Of a stretch of DNA of 64,000 bases, positions 42,099 to 52,400 are shown piece after piece; position 1 is the first letter of the stretch, and every line of letters begins with the position of its first letter. The stretch comes from Spirodela intermedia (Eukaryota > Streptophyta > Magnoliopsida > Alismatales > Araceae). The DNA is taken from positions 3,618,001 through 3,682,000 of the forward strand of contig LR746271.1 in NCBI GenBank assembly GCA_902729315.2. The letters run 5' to 3'. The translations under genes were made by a program, and so were the position numbers. Below the pieces are notes generated by a model. It saw nothing but the letters and a program-made list of their open reading frames with translations. It searched no databases and had not been told where the DNA came from.

Positions 42099-42417
42099 CG
42101 CTGGCTGAAGACCAGGAATGTGTGTTTTGCTCAGGGGTAAGAGGAAATCAGAGCAGAAATTGAAGGATCGCCCTTCTAAGAACAGCTCCAGGATAGAAGG
42201 CGGGAGGAAGGGGATGATACAGCGGGCAGGGGTGTTTCTTCAGAGAATGGGAGAGGACCTGGACGCAATCGCAAAGGAGTATTCCTCTTCGCTCAAGTGT
42301 TTCATCTCTCAGTTGCCTGTGCAGCAACACGTTGACCTCAAGTTCCTTCTCTTCCGCTTGGACTTCACCGAATACTACAGCTGCCTGTCCCCGTCTTCCA
42401 TGAAACAAGCACTATAA
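39777..42417 (+). CDS. GCP3: Gamma-tubulin complex component 3 (GCP3/SPC98)
   Basis: Two exons, 39777-42034 and 42135-42417, join within an Arg codon (CCG AG/G) to give 846 residues, close to the Arabidopsis SPC98 length. The protein binds gamma-tubulin and nucleates microtubules at the nuclear envelope and cortex. Recognisable blocks in order: LVKELVLRLLS near the start, GRSSEALAFADL, VSKDPGNIREIALREYA, VGTIGQAFCAALQDELSEYY, WFAEPTVRMRLMAVLVD, GAMAGAIHEHAQHGDP, TGKSINFLRVCCDD, TTTRRGGLGYGETDALE, HCLAIKRYLLLGQGDF, PLDTVFTASVM and, in exon 2, DLKFLLFRLDFTEYY. A second ATG follows the first directly. Codons are strongly G/C-ending. The single 100-base intron is mostly a CT repeat; if retained, it would add a Ser-Leu run and stop at 42140. 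The gene is convergent with AHA1. Confidence 0.96.
42049..42095 (+). repeat. (CT)n array forming the GCP3 intron
   Basis: A pure CT array of about 47 bases makes up nearly half of the 100-base GCP3 intron (42035-42134) and probably supplies its polypyrimidine tract. Confidence 0.92.
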
Positions 42418-43306
42418 GACGGACAGAAGGGGCAGATAGCTAGCTCTGCGCTACTTCTCTCTCGTTCCTGCTGACTTTTGCTGTGCAGCCGTTGATTTCT
42501 TTGTCTCAAGATTCCGGCGACGGTGAGCCTCCCTTCCACCATATTTACTCATATGATAATTTTCGGTTTGAACTTCGCTCCTACTGCTCTGATGGAGATT
42601 CTGACGTGTGGTTTTCCTTACATGGTGCAGTTGAATTTTCTCCGTTGACTCCCTCACTACCAAGTCAGAAACCATCCATTGGTGAATTCGAGGTACATAG
42701 CACGCCATCCACTGCGGGACTTCTCCGATGCCTTTTTTGATTGTAGAGCTTCAATTTTCTTTTTTGTTTTCCTTCTGCTCGATTTGTTGTCCCTATTCTG
42801 TAATCATCATTCTGGGCTCGGATCCCTCTTTCTCTCATTTAATCTGAACTAACCTGTAAATCTCACACGAGCAGCTACTCTCCACCCATTCGAAGCCACA
42901 TCCATTCTCAAATCCTTCCTGTAGGAACCCTTTTTTGTTCCTTTTTTAGCCCAACAGCTTGCTGTGTTTGACTATCTGGATCCTTTACATATTCTTGAAG
43001 ATACTAGTTCAGAGATGAGATTTATCAATACCGCATCGGTTTTTGAGAGAGATAGAGAGAGACTCTATGCCGCAAGAAAGAAAAGCATAGAGGAATCCAC
43101 AGCGACCATGAAGAAAAAGAAGTCAAGATCAGGGTTGCCAGATATTGAAGCCTGCGTGCTCGTAAGAGTGGTACGATGGAGGAAAAAAAAAGGGGTCTCC
43201 TGTTTGAGTAGTCACACAGCTACATCATCATCGAATGCCAGTTCAGAAGCTTAGAATCAGTTCACATCGAAGGAGCTAGAGAGAGAGAGAGAGAAGGGAG
43301 GAGCGC
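42418..43306. other. GCP3-AHA1 convergent intergenic with two unidentified open frames
   Basis: Plus-strand frames 42483-42740 and 42964-43254 have non-repetitive composition. The first ends in GEFE at a GTACAT donor-like site and the second is preceded by CCAACAG, so they could be joined by splicing. I recognise neither. They may be downstream alternative exons of GCP3, a gene fragment, or chance. On the minus strand this region would be AHA1 3' UTR. Confidence 0.4.
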
Positions 43307-44614
43307 TCAAACTCCGAAGCCGAAGACTGCCCGGATCTTGTGGAAGATCAGCTCCCTCCACCCTCTCTCTGTGTTCTCCACCACCGTCGCATTGCCATAT
43401 CTGGAAATCCGACAAGAGGATTAGCATCAGGAAAGCCGCAGAGACAGCAAAAATCTAGGATCCGGTCGGCCCAGAAGAAGAAGAAGAAGAAGAATGGAAG
43501 TCGACGGACCTGTCCTCCACTGGTACGTTGGTCTGAGTCAACTTGACAATGGTGACTCCCGTCTCTGGCTCGTCTAATGTCATCCTCACCTGGGGCGGCA
43601 GAGCATACAAACAGTACAAAAGTCAGAGACGATGATCCTAAAAGGGGGGAGCCTGAACCAGCAAGGCCATGGAGGGAGGGATCCTCTCACCGTCGAGTGT
43701 ACCCCATCGGCCCAGCTCCCGAACCGCCACTTCTGAACTATCAGCTTCCCCTCCTGCAGGTCCTCGTTGACCCCCGTGATCGAGCCGTCGAAGAGGCTGA
43801 ACGGCCCTCCGATCTCCTTGCTAATCCTCGCATTGCTCTGGGTGAATCCCTTCCACCGGTTCTCGTCCATCAAGATCTCGTAGATGTTGCTCGCCCGGCA
43901 GTAGAACTTTTCTGTCAGTGATATCGTCCTGAATCCCTCCTTGTCCTTGGGCGGCTTCTTCTTCGCCTCCGGCGCCGCCGCTGGGTCCTTCTTCTCCGGC
44001 GCAGAGGCCGGCGCCGCCGCCGGCTGCTGCGCCGCCGAGGGCTTGGGCTTCTTCGCCTCGAGCTCTTCCTTGGCGGGGCCGCCCTTAGCCAGGCTCTGCA
44101 CGAACGCCCTAATCTTCTCCAGGACCACCGGCTTCCCCTTGGCGAGGAAGGCCTCCTTGATCCGCCGCTCCAGGGGGCCATTGTCGCCGCCGCGGACCGT
44201 GACTCTGACCTCGGGATCCTCATCGGCGTTCTCATCCGCGAGGTAGGGGACCTCGACGGAGCCCTGGACCTTGAGCAGCGGCGGCGAGGCGGCCCCGCCG
44301 CCGGCGGCGGCGGCGGCGGAGTCCGAGATCGCCTCCCCCTCCCAGGACAGAGAGAGGGAGAGCTCGTATCCCGGGATGACCTTCCCCTTGCGGATGTTTA
44401 CGTAGGCCTCCCCTTCGAGCTTCTCCAGATTCTGCGTCCTGATGACGAGCCCTCCTTCGCCGTTGAAAATGGTGAGCCCCGCCAAGAGCCCCGAGAGCTG
44501 CCCCCGCGACCACTCCAGGCAGTCGCGCTCCGCCCAGTGCCAGTTGTGGACGTTCGTCCCGTCGGCGCGGTCCGCCACGATCCACCGCTTGTCGCCCTCG
44601 CCGAACTTTGCCAT
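43307..44614 (-). CDS. AHA1: Activator of Hsp90 ATPase (AHA1 co-chaperone)
   Basis: Three exons on the minus strand (44614-43691, 43589-43510, 43400-43307) give 365 residues, close to the Arabidopsis homologue. Translation is set to the ATG opening MAKFGEGDKRWIV, the conserved N-terminus; the frame upstream lacks an ATG. The N-terminal Aha1 domain includes NVHNWHWAERDC and KVIPGYELSLSLSW. An Ala/Pro/Lys-rich linker follows. The C-terminal SRPBCC-fold domain starts around FRTISLTEKFY and continues through WKGFTQSNA, GSITGVN and QKWRFGSWADGVHST; it ends with VKLTQTNVP and the KIRAVFGFGV tail. The protein stimulates Hsp90 ATP hydrolysis in the cytosol. Both introns are about 100 bases; the second carries a TTC run. 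A heat-shock element lies about 310 bases upstream. The name should not be confused with plasma-membrane H+-ATPase AHA1. Confidence 0.96.
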
Positions 44615-44680
44615 TCCCGACGGCGGCGCCGGCACCGGCGAGACCAAGGACGATGACCGCAGAAGATAAAGATTCCCTCC

Positions 44681-44868
44681 CTTTGGGTTTCAACCCGCCG
44701 CCGCCGGAGATAAAAAGGGAGATCGGAGAACGGTGGCGAGAAAGAAGCCGGCGATCCCCGACGTCGGCGGCGGTGGCGGCAAGACCAGGAGGAAGACGGC
44801 GATCGAAGAAGAAGAACTCCTTAGGGTTTCAACTCGCCGCCGGAGATAAAAAGGGGAATCGGAGATCG
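44681..44868 (-). repeat. Tandem duplication in the AHA1 5' leader
   Basis: The block with GGGTTTCAACCCGCC and CCGGAGATAAAAAGGG at 44681-44731 is repeated at 44819-44868 as GGGTTTCAACTCGCC and CCGGAGATAAAAAGGG. Copies are about 137 bases apart. Confidence 0.8.
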
Positions 44869-44923
44869 GCGGCGGAGAAGAAGACGGTGGGGGCTCCTCC
44901 GCCCCTCCTTCTGGAGTGTTCTG

Positions 44924-44941
44924 CTCTGGAAGCGTCTAGAA
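44924..44941 (-). promoter_or_regulatory. Heat-shock element upstream of AHA1
   Basis: On the AHA1 strand the site reads TTCTAGACGCTTCCAGAG: alternating nTTCn and nGAnn pentamers in the spacing bound by heat-shock factors. Two of the four units are imperfect. Additional GAA and TTC units continue to 44909. It lies about 310 bases upstream of the AHA1 start codon, and Hsp90 co-chaperones are commonly heat-induced. Confidence 0.6.
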
Positions 44942-45736
44942 ACCTAGTCAAATGACTCTCCTACTGTGCCCATTATCTCACTTAGAGTAGATCCTGTTCG
45001 TCCATCACTTGCCCAAATACGTCGGCCTCCCCAGTTTTTATTGGGCTTGGGCCTTAAAATCATATCATCCATTTGGGCTCAAAAAGAGGCAAAGCCCAGC
45101 CCGAAATCCCAATCCCAGACATGTATATATGATTAACCGAGGGGGGAGGGCCCACTTTGTAAAAGGCAACACGTTGACCGATTTGCCGCCTTTCTCTCGA
45201 CTCGGACAGAGTCCGAGACCTATAGCGGTCAACCAACATAAGGTGACGTTCGACGGAGGGTGGGACCCACCACGGCACTCCAAAAGCAAGATTTTGATTC
45301 AGGCTTCTCTTAAAAGCCCATGCTTTCAGGTCCCTTGCACATATGCATATTATCAAATATTTTTTAAAAGAAAATAGTTATGATACTCTATTTTTTTAAT
45401 AAAGAGTTGTAGGAATCGACATCAATTTCTCTGATCTGGTGTGTATTTAACTCGGATATTATATTAAAAAATAGATTACATGTGGGATATTATCGTTTTT
45501 CTTTTTTTTGGGGTATCTGGAAGGTATTCGAAAGAGATTGTTTGAGGTAGGAGGGAAAGGCCAAGCTTTGTTGTCTTCGTCTTCGTCTCCATTTGGCCGC
45601 CTTCCACGGCCTCTTCTGTCGTCACTCTCCGAAGCCAGCAGAGAGGGAGAGGGAGAGGGAGGAGCAGGAGGAGGATTTCCACTGACAGGGGATCGGGTCG
45701 CGAGGAAGGTCAGCCGGTGGAGGGAGATCTCGGGCC

Positions 45737-46873
45737 ATGTCGTCCGCCGCCGTCCGGCCGGAGTCGTCGTCATCGGTCGCTGCCGCGTCGTCCGCCGGCG
45801 AGGGCGGCGCCGCCTTCTGGTGCCATGAGTGCGACATGAGCGTGGCAGTGCTCTCCTCGTCTTCCTCTGTCGTCTGCCCTAACTGCGGGGGTGACTTCCT
45901 GGAGGAGATGGAGATGGATTTCCAGCACCGGCGGTCTCCCTCCTTGCGGGCCTCGTCGGGAACCCTAATTCCCATCCAGGAAGACGAGGAATTCGATCGA
46001 ATTGGGGGTTTCGACGACCTGATCGAATTCCCCTTTCGGAGGACCGGCCGCGATCTCTGGGAGGAGACCTCGCCCTCGAACATCGAGGACTACTACGAGG
46101 TCTTCGATCGGCTCCTCAGTTACATCGTATCTTCGACCTCCGATGACCACGGTGATCCCGCTCTCGAAATCGTCGACTGCGGGATTCCTCGGCCGGCGGC
46201 GAAGTCGTATGTGGAGTCGATCCCTGGAGTTGAGATCACAGAGGAGTTCATCGCGGCGGATCCCTTCCTGCTCTGCGCAGTCTGCAAGGAGGAGTTCGTC
46301 CTCCAGACCGAGGCGAGGAGGCTTCCCTGCGGCCACATCTACCATCAGGATTGCATCCTTCCATGGCTCTCCCGCCACAACTCCTGCCCCGTCTGCCGAT
46401 TCCGCCTTCCCACCGACGATCCCGTCCGGCGACGCCGCCCCGGCGAGGTTCCCGGCGGCGGCAGCGGCAGCGGCAGGGAGGACCAGGTGGAGAGGGACGT
46501 CCGGGAGATCCACCGCATGCTGAGGTCGCTGTTCCCGGGGAGGGATCCGCCGCTGGCGGAGGAACATGACTCATCACCGGAGCTGGATGTTGATTTCCTC
46601 GGCATCGGGCCCATTCTGAGGCGTATTGCGGCGAGGCACCAGCTGTCGTTCCCCGGGAGCTCGCCGGAGCCGTCGGCGCCGGGAAGCTCCGTCTCACGGC
46701 TGGCGCAGGCTGGGCAGGCTTCGGACGGCCCTGCGAGCAGCTCAGAGACGGTCTCATCGGTGTGGACTCGCGACGAAGGAACCAGCGCAGGTGGTAGCGC
46801 CGCCACCGCCGGTCAGAGGTCCCAGGAAGAGAGGGACCTGGACGTTGCCGAGGCCAGGACCTTCCGCAATTAG
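45737..46873 (+). CDS. RING-H2 E3 ubiquitin ligase with N-terminal zinc ribbon
   Basis: An intronless protein of 378 residues. An N-terminal zinc ribbon (C29, C32, C47, C50 around FWCHECDM and VVCPNCGGDF) is followed by an acidic middle region. The C-terminal half carries a RING-H2 finger of C3H2C3 order: C180, C183, C198, H200, H203, C206, C217, C220. The pattern CxxC plus WLSRHNSCPVC is that of the plant RING1/CIP8/RNF115-126-like group. These proteins transfer ubiquitin from an E2 to target proteins; the target here is unknown. The tail is Ser/Gly-rich and disordered. Start chosen as the first ATG after the GC-rich leader, just before the ribbon. The stop at 46873 is followed by a short CT array in the 3' UTR. 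It is divergent from AHA1. Confidence 0.93.
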   Translation: MSSAAVRPESSSSVAAASSAGEGGAAFWCHECDMSVAVLSSSSSVVCPNCGGDFLEEMEMDFQHRRSPSLRASSGTLIPIQEDEEFDRIGGFDDLIEFPFRRTGRDLWEETSPSNIEDYYEVFDRLLSYIVSSTSDDHGDPALEIVDCGIPRPAAKSYVESIPGVEITEEFIAADPFLLCAVCKEEFVLQTEARRLPCGHIYHQDCILPWLSRHNSCPVCRFRLPTDDPVRRRRPGEVPGGGSGSGREDQVERDVREIHRMLRSLFPGRDPPLAEEHDSSPELDVDFLGIGPILRRIAARHQLSFPGSSPEPSAPGSSVSRLAQAGQASDGPASSSETVSSVWTRDEGTSAGGSAATAGQRSQEERDLDVAEARTFRN

Positions 46874-47355
46874 ATCGTCTTCTGTCACACCTCTCTCTCT
46901 CTCGTTCAAGGTACAGTTTTGATCAGATCAAGGATCCCAATCCCCTTCAATTCCTTTAATCTTTGACCATCATTGAAATTTTACCATCGTTATCAGCTCT
47001 TTTTTTTTTTGATTCAAGGCTTTGACTTTGAGAATGAATGCAGCGCAAGTGCGCCTCATGAGAATCCTCCATCGTTTATGATCCCCAAAACCCCGGTCAT
47101 CAAGGAGAGAAACACAACACGAGCTACTACTGGTTTCTGAATGTGCTCTGATTCAGTGCTAGTCCTGTTCTTCCAAAGTTTTCCCCGTTTTGAGTCAACC
47201 CTCCCTTCCCAGCATGCTGTGTTGATCTGCTGTTTCCTACTGTGTGGTATCAGACCAGGGCACACCAGAGTTGACTTTCTTATAATGTTCCTTTCTTCTT
47301 CTGGGGAATCGTCAAGATCTCCTGATACCAAACAAGGAAATTGCCTATCAACATT

Positions 47356-47391
47356 AAGAAGAAGAAGAAGAAGAAGAAGAAGATGATGGTG

Positions 47392-47466
<75 letters not shown>
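47356..47466 (+). repeat. (AAG)n followed by (ATT)n microsatellites
   Basis: AAG for about 27 bases at 47356-47382, then a nine-base spacer, then 25 uninterrupted ATT units at 47392-47466. Confidence 0.95.
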
Positions 47467-47828
47467 GTTTGAGTGGAGCTTTGCCCTGAAGAACCCTCTA
47501 ATTAATTATTCGGGGCAATAATATCTTCAAGGAGTACAATTGTACTTCTTTGATGGAATCCTGATCTCATTGTTTCCTTCTTGGATCAACCTCATGATTG
47601 CTTTATTTGCTTGGTTCAGATGGAAAATTGCCACCCATGGAAGCTTTTGAAGAGCATGGAGCTTATCCAAAGCCACGTATAGAGAAGGGAACACTCTCCA
47701 TTGGCCTTAATGCTGGTAAAGGGTGGGTTTCCATACTTCCAAAGCTTCTCTCTCCTCCTCCTCCTCCTCCTCCTCATTGTTGTTAGATTTAATGTCATAT
47801 CTATCAAAGTTGGTCTTCAGAATAATGT

Positions 47829-48926
47829 GGCATACGAAACTGATAAATTTTTTCTTGTATCAATGCATCACAAACACAATTTTGGGAGGGGTGATGAAGA
47901 ATTTGAGTCTTCTAAAGTCAACACAACCATGTAGTTGACCATAAAGGACCCAAAAATGTTAGGCTAACTATTCTATTTAGTATGTTGTGTTTATAGATGA
48001 GGTGGAAATGATAGTTAATATAGTTTCAACAATTAGAGCTCACTGACTACTAAAAAAGGTTGATTATTTATTCGAGTTGGTCTGACTGGTTGACTTTCTT
48101 ACCTGGTTTATAATTTATTTAATCAAATATTAGATTGATGTCCACATAATTTTTAGAGTGATTCCATTATCACAATGACTCATTGCTTCTTGGGTCTTCT
48201 GTTAATCTTCTCAATTGTTATGAGATGGCAAGAAAATCGGCTTTGATTGTTAACTAATTGTCTTGCCACATGTATGTAGAGCATTTATAGACATTTTCAT
48301 ACTTAAGTCAACTCAATAAATACTAGGCTAATTTGGTAAGAATATGATGGGTCGTAATTGGTCATTGGCCAATTTTAACTGAAATAAGCTGAAATTCTAA
48401 CCCCATCTGGGCATATGAAACTGATAGATTTTTGCTTGTATCGATGCATTACAACACAATTTTGGGAGGGGAGGTCAAGAATTTGAGTCATCCAAAGTCA
48501 ATGCGACAATGTAGTTGTCCACGAAGGACACACAAAGGTCAAACTAACTATTCTAATTTAGTATGTTCTGCTTGTGGTGGAAATTATAGTTAACATAGTT
48601 TCAACCATTAGAGTTGACTGACTACTAAAAAAGTTGACTCTAATTTGAGTTAATACGATTGGCTGACAGTTAGGCAGTTGACTTTTATAATCTTCTCAAT
48701 CGTTATGACATGTACGATACATTTTATTGTTAATTATTTGTCGTGAGATGTGTGATATCTCTCTCTCTCTCTCTTCCTTCCTTAGCATGCGATAATAATT
48801 ATGTAGACATTTATACATAAGTCAACTCAATAAATACTAAGCTAATTTGGTAAGAATATGATGGGTTGTAATTGGTCGTGGGCAAATTTTGACTGAATAG
48901 GCTGAAGGTTGGGCCCCATCTTGGCG
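47829..48926 (+). repeat. Tandem direct duplication, unit about 580 bp
   Basis: Copy 1 (about 47829-48409) and copy 2 (about 48410-48926) share long phrases in the same order: ATACGAAACTGATA/ATATGAAACTGATA, CACAATTTTGGGAGGGG, CTAACTATTCTA, GACTACTAAAAAA, TAAGTCAACTCAATAAATACTA and GGTAAGAATATGATGGGT. Copy 2 is somewhat shorter. No coding capacity or terminal repeat was seen. Confidence 0.85.
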
Positions 48927-49413
48927 ATTATAATTTTTGACAAACATCATATTTCCTGATAGGTTGAAATAAGCCGGGCTATTAAACTAATTCATGACCT
49001 ATGTCGCACCAATATGTCATTTTCTTAAAAAATAAAAATACTAAATCATTTATATTTATATTTTTAATGAGATGGACGCATTCCCAAATCTGACAGTTTG
49101 TAAGGACTTAAAACTACTACTATTCTTTTTATTACCTTCTGGTTTGGATCGAACGGATCAGGTTCGATCTGATCTGATCATCCGTGCCCTCGGTTCCAAC
49201 TGGATTAATAATTAATATTTTTAAATAAATAAATAATGTTCTTTAAAATGTTCAGGTTTCCCTCGGATCATATTTTCGTAATTTCGATACAAAGCACGGG
49301 TAGTTTTGTCCTGAACATGACCAGCTTTTAGCGCGACAGCTGAGCAAAAAATTTCCTCAAGATCTCAGTGTTTTCTCTGTCTTATAAGCTTCCCGCCGTC
49401 TCCCCCCTCGCCC

Positions 49414-49423
49414 AGAGAGAGAG

Positions 49424-49465
<42 letters not shown>

Positions 49466-49472
49466 GAGAGAA
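49414..49472 (+). repeat. (GA)n array in the DPB2 leader
   Basis: A GA-rich array ends ten bases before the DPB2 start codon, so it is almost certainly within the 5' UTR. Confidence 0.88.
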
Positions 49473-49481
49473 GGGGAGGGG

Positions 49482-52400
49482 ATGGGGGGCGGGGGTGCAG
49501 CGGTGATGCGGAAGAAGGTACTGCGGAGGTTTAAGATAAGGGGATACACGCTCAAGGTGGAGGCGGTGGAGGAGGTGCTCAGCTTTGTCGGCCAGTTCGA
49601 GGACGCCGATGATGAGGCGCTCGAACTCCTCCTCGACGAGATCGACAACGAATCATGTCCATCTCTCTCTCATCAGGCTGCTGATCCTCCATATGCCCAT
49701 CTTATCTCCCTCGTTGTCATTTCTGTTGGCTTGTTCTGATCGTATTTGCTTGGATTTGAACTGTTTATGGCAGATAAGTCCACCATCCTTGATAGGGAGT
49801 CTGTCCACCGTGTGGTGAGCCTCCTGCTGGATGCTGATTCTGCAGTGGCTTCAGGCCCCGATGTAATCAACCAGACGGCCCTCCGGGTGATCGACGTATT
49901 CAATGTCCCCAAGTTTCAATACGATCCCGTCAAAAAAGTCTTCTACGAGTAAGCTCATCTCTGGATTTTCATTACCAGTAAGGAATATCTTCCTGAAACG
50001 GACCACATAATATTGGTCCCCTGTTCACGTTAAATATAGACATGCAAAGTTCAAAATGTATATTTGATTCCTAGCCATTCATAATTGATTATGACTGAAT
50101 ATGGAAATAATGACTGAATACGATAAAAGTAAACTTGTGACGGGTATAGTTACCCACGAATTGGTTTACATTGATCGTCAGAATTCTTCCTACCTTTCCT
50201 TCCTAAATCACATGCTCTTTGTTCGGAGGAAGATATTTTTTTTGTAGCAATAAAACCGTGTAGTTTCTTAGTTGTATGAATTTAATGGGTAGAACGGCAC
50301 GTTTCTTCAAGTAGAAGGGATTTCTTTTGGTGAGAAGCATTAACGTATTTTCCTCATTTTCTCAGCGTCAATGTATTAAGTTGATTATGGTACTAAAAAG
50401 CCTGTTTATTATGTAACATGAGTTCTCCTACGGTAGAAGCACAGAGACAACTGAAGCTTTTCTTTTGGTTTAGGCATACTGGGAGGCTGCCGATTCATGG
50501 TGAGGCCAGTGCAAAGGCTGCATTATATAGGGATCGGTTCCATCTTCTTCTCCAGAGGATTTCTCGTGATAAGCATTTTTCCAGGCCAGTGTTTGATTCT
50601 GAGATGGTGGATTCACAGAGCTGTGAGGTGTGCCACCCGAATGCTCTTTTGAAATCATCATTTTAAGCTGCTCTGCTCGTAAGAATGCTAAGTCGTTATA
50701 TTCTTTGGCGCTGCTCAATGCAGATAACCTCAATTCAGTCTTTGATTGGTTCTGTGGGAAGGAAATGGATCATGGGTGTAATATCTCAATTGGAAGATGG
50801 ACACTTCTTCTTGGAAGATCTGACTGGAGCTGTACCAGTGGACTTATCCAATGCAATATCCTTGATAGAACATATAGTTTACATATTTCATTTGCCAAAT
50901 CTCAGTGCATCGAACTTTATTCTGTTCTTTCTCTGTTACCTACTTCCCGTAGAACAGGCTTCCATGTCCATAATCCCGTTTATAAAACAGTGTCCCTTTT
51001 GGTTTAAAGATATATGATTTTTTGAGAGTTCCAAAAAATTCTCACATTGGTTAAATTTTTTTCCTACTTGTTGCCTTAGTTCTATTCTTATTCACTTTTT
51101 TCCTCATGACATCTCTCAGTCGAAGTCTCGTCACCACTATGTGACCGACGAATTGACAGAGAAAATGTTTGGAGATGCATTGGAATAGGACACGTTCTTT
51201 TGCTAATGAAATAGTGATCCATGAGCGAGTATAGGGTTTTATTGAAACACGTAAATTCATCATGAACGATTTTAAGAGATTCAACACAATTGCCCACAAT
51301 GCTGATTCCAAGTAGTTGCAGAAAGCCATGATGAAGTTGTTTTCTTTGACGTCTCACACAAAATTACCTCAGGATTCTTTGTAGAGAACACTATAATTGT
51401 GGCTGAAGGGGAGTTGCTTCTGAATGGCGTCTTTCAGGTTTTATTTCTTTTGCCCCACTTACTACATTTGTTCTCTTAAGCATACATGTATCTTATTAAA
51501 ACATCAGATTTGGGGTGATGTATCCTTCTTGTTGTGGCTCATTACTTGTGCACCGTTTCCTTGTAACTTGCTAATCTTTTCAATATATGGAATTGGTTTC
51601 TTTTTAAGCAATATATGATTTTCTCGCTAATGGTGGGTCCTGATTATTTTTAGCTTTTGTACATTTTAGCTAATGTTTTCCCCACTTAGTGATAATAACA
51701 ATAGTGCTTTTTCGGTAGTAAGAAAACATCGAGATTTGTAATTTGGTGAACTCTTAGAAGAATGTTTACACGCCAGAAGTAAGAAAATAATAACTTTTTT
51801 TTTCGAAAATAAGAGAATATGATCGAATTCTTGAAGCTGCCATCCTTTTGTCCTAATATCGGGCTCTCTTCTTGAAGCCATGTTCGCTGCTAACTTTTCA
51901 CACCTGAAAAAAGGGAGCCGTCCTTTTTTTTTTGGCTGCGTTGTTGTTGCTACTATATCTCTTTAGAGACTCCGGTAAGATCTACTATATCGACTGTTTG
52001 TCCATGTGATTAATGGCTACCAACCTAGGCAACTTTTAGGCATCAATGAATAATTTCTACCGCTATGCTATGCATTCTTAATTTCTCCTTTTATTCCTGA
52101 GAACAGGCTGCAAATTTCCCAATTCCTAATTGCTATTGTAGGTCAGCACATGTGGGTTCCCTCCTCTGGAAGACAGAGAAGCGTCTCTTTCCTTACTCAT
52201 GGGACTTGACTTTTTTGGTAGTGGGATACTTACATCGGAGGAAACGGTACCCTCTGGCCTACTTTACACCATTCGGCTCTTTAATTTCATCCCCTGCAAG
52301 CTAATTTCCTTTGACTTTTTCTCCTGCAACCATCAACAGCTCAGATTATCGCAGCTGGAAAAGAAGGCGGTAAATGACATGTTTGTGGTCCTGTCTGACG

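Larger units (their letters stand above)
44615..45736. other. Shared upstream region of AHA1 (-) and the RING gene (+)
   Basis: A divergent 1.1 kb spacer. The AHA1-proximal part is GC-rich leader with a tandem duplication and telo-box-like TAGGGTTTC. TGGGCC/TTGGGCTT motifs lie at about 45042-45053. 45350-45500 is AT-rich. 45590-45736 is CT/GC-rich leader of the RING gene. Confidence 0.6.
46874..49481. other. Intergenic: microsatellites and a 580-bp tandem duplication
   Basis: Begins with the RING-gene 3' UTR. AAG and ATT arrays lie at 47356-47382 and 47392-47466, and a large direct duplication covers 47829-48926. No gene was recognised; the short frame at 47598-47786 matches nothing known. 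The final 160 bases are the DPB2 promoter and leader. Confidence 0.65.

Noticed and set aside
44615-44647. Upstream start for AHA1
   Set aside because: The extra codons begin at TTG, not ATG, and the family N-terminus starts at the MAKFGEGDKRW methionine at 44614.
49368-49481. In-frame N-terminal extension of DPB2 through the GA array
   Set aside because: It begins at GTG and would encode an Arg-Glu repeat; the first ATG at 49482 starts the conserved protein.
50856-50886. Alternative GT donor (ATA/GTTTAC) for DPB2 intron 4
   Set aside because: It would add residues after SNA that are absent from the family and does not join in frame to the KITSGFF exon, whereas the AT-AC pair does so exactly.
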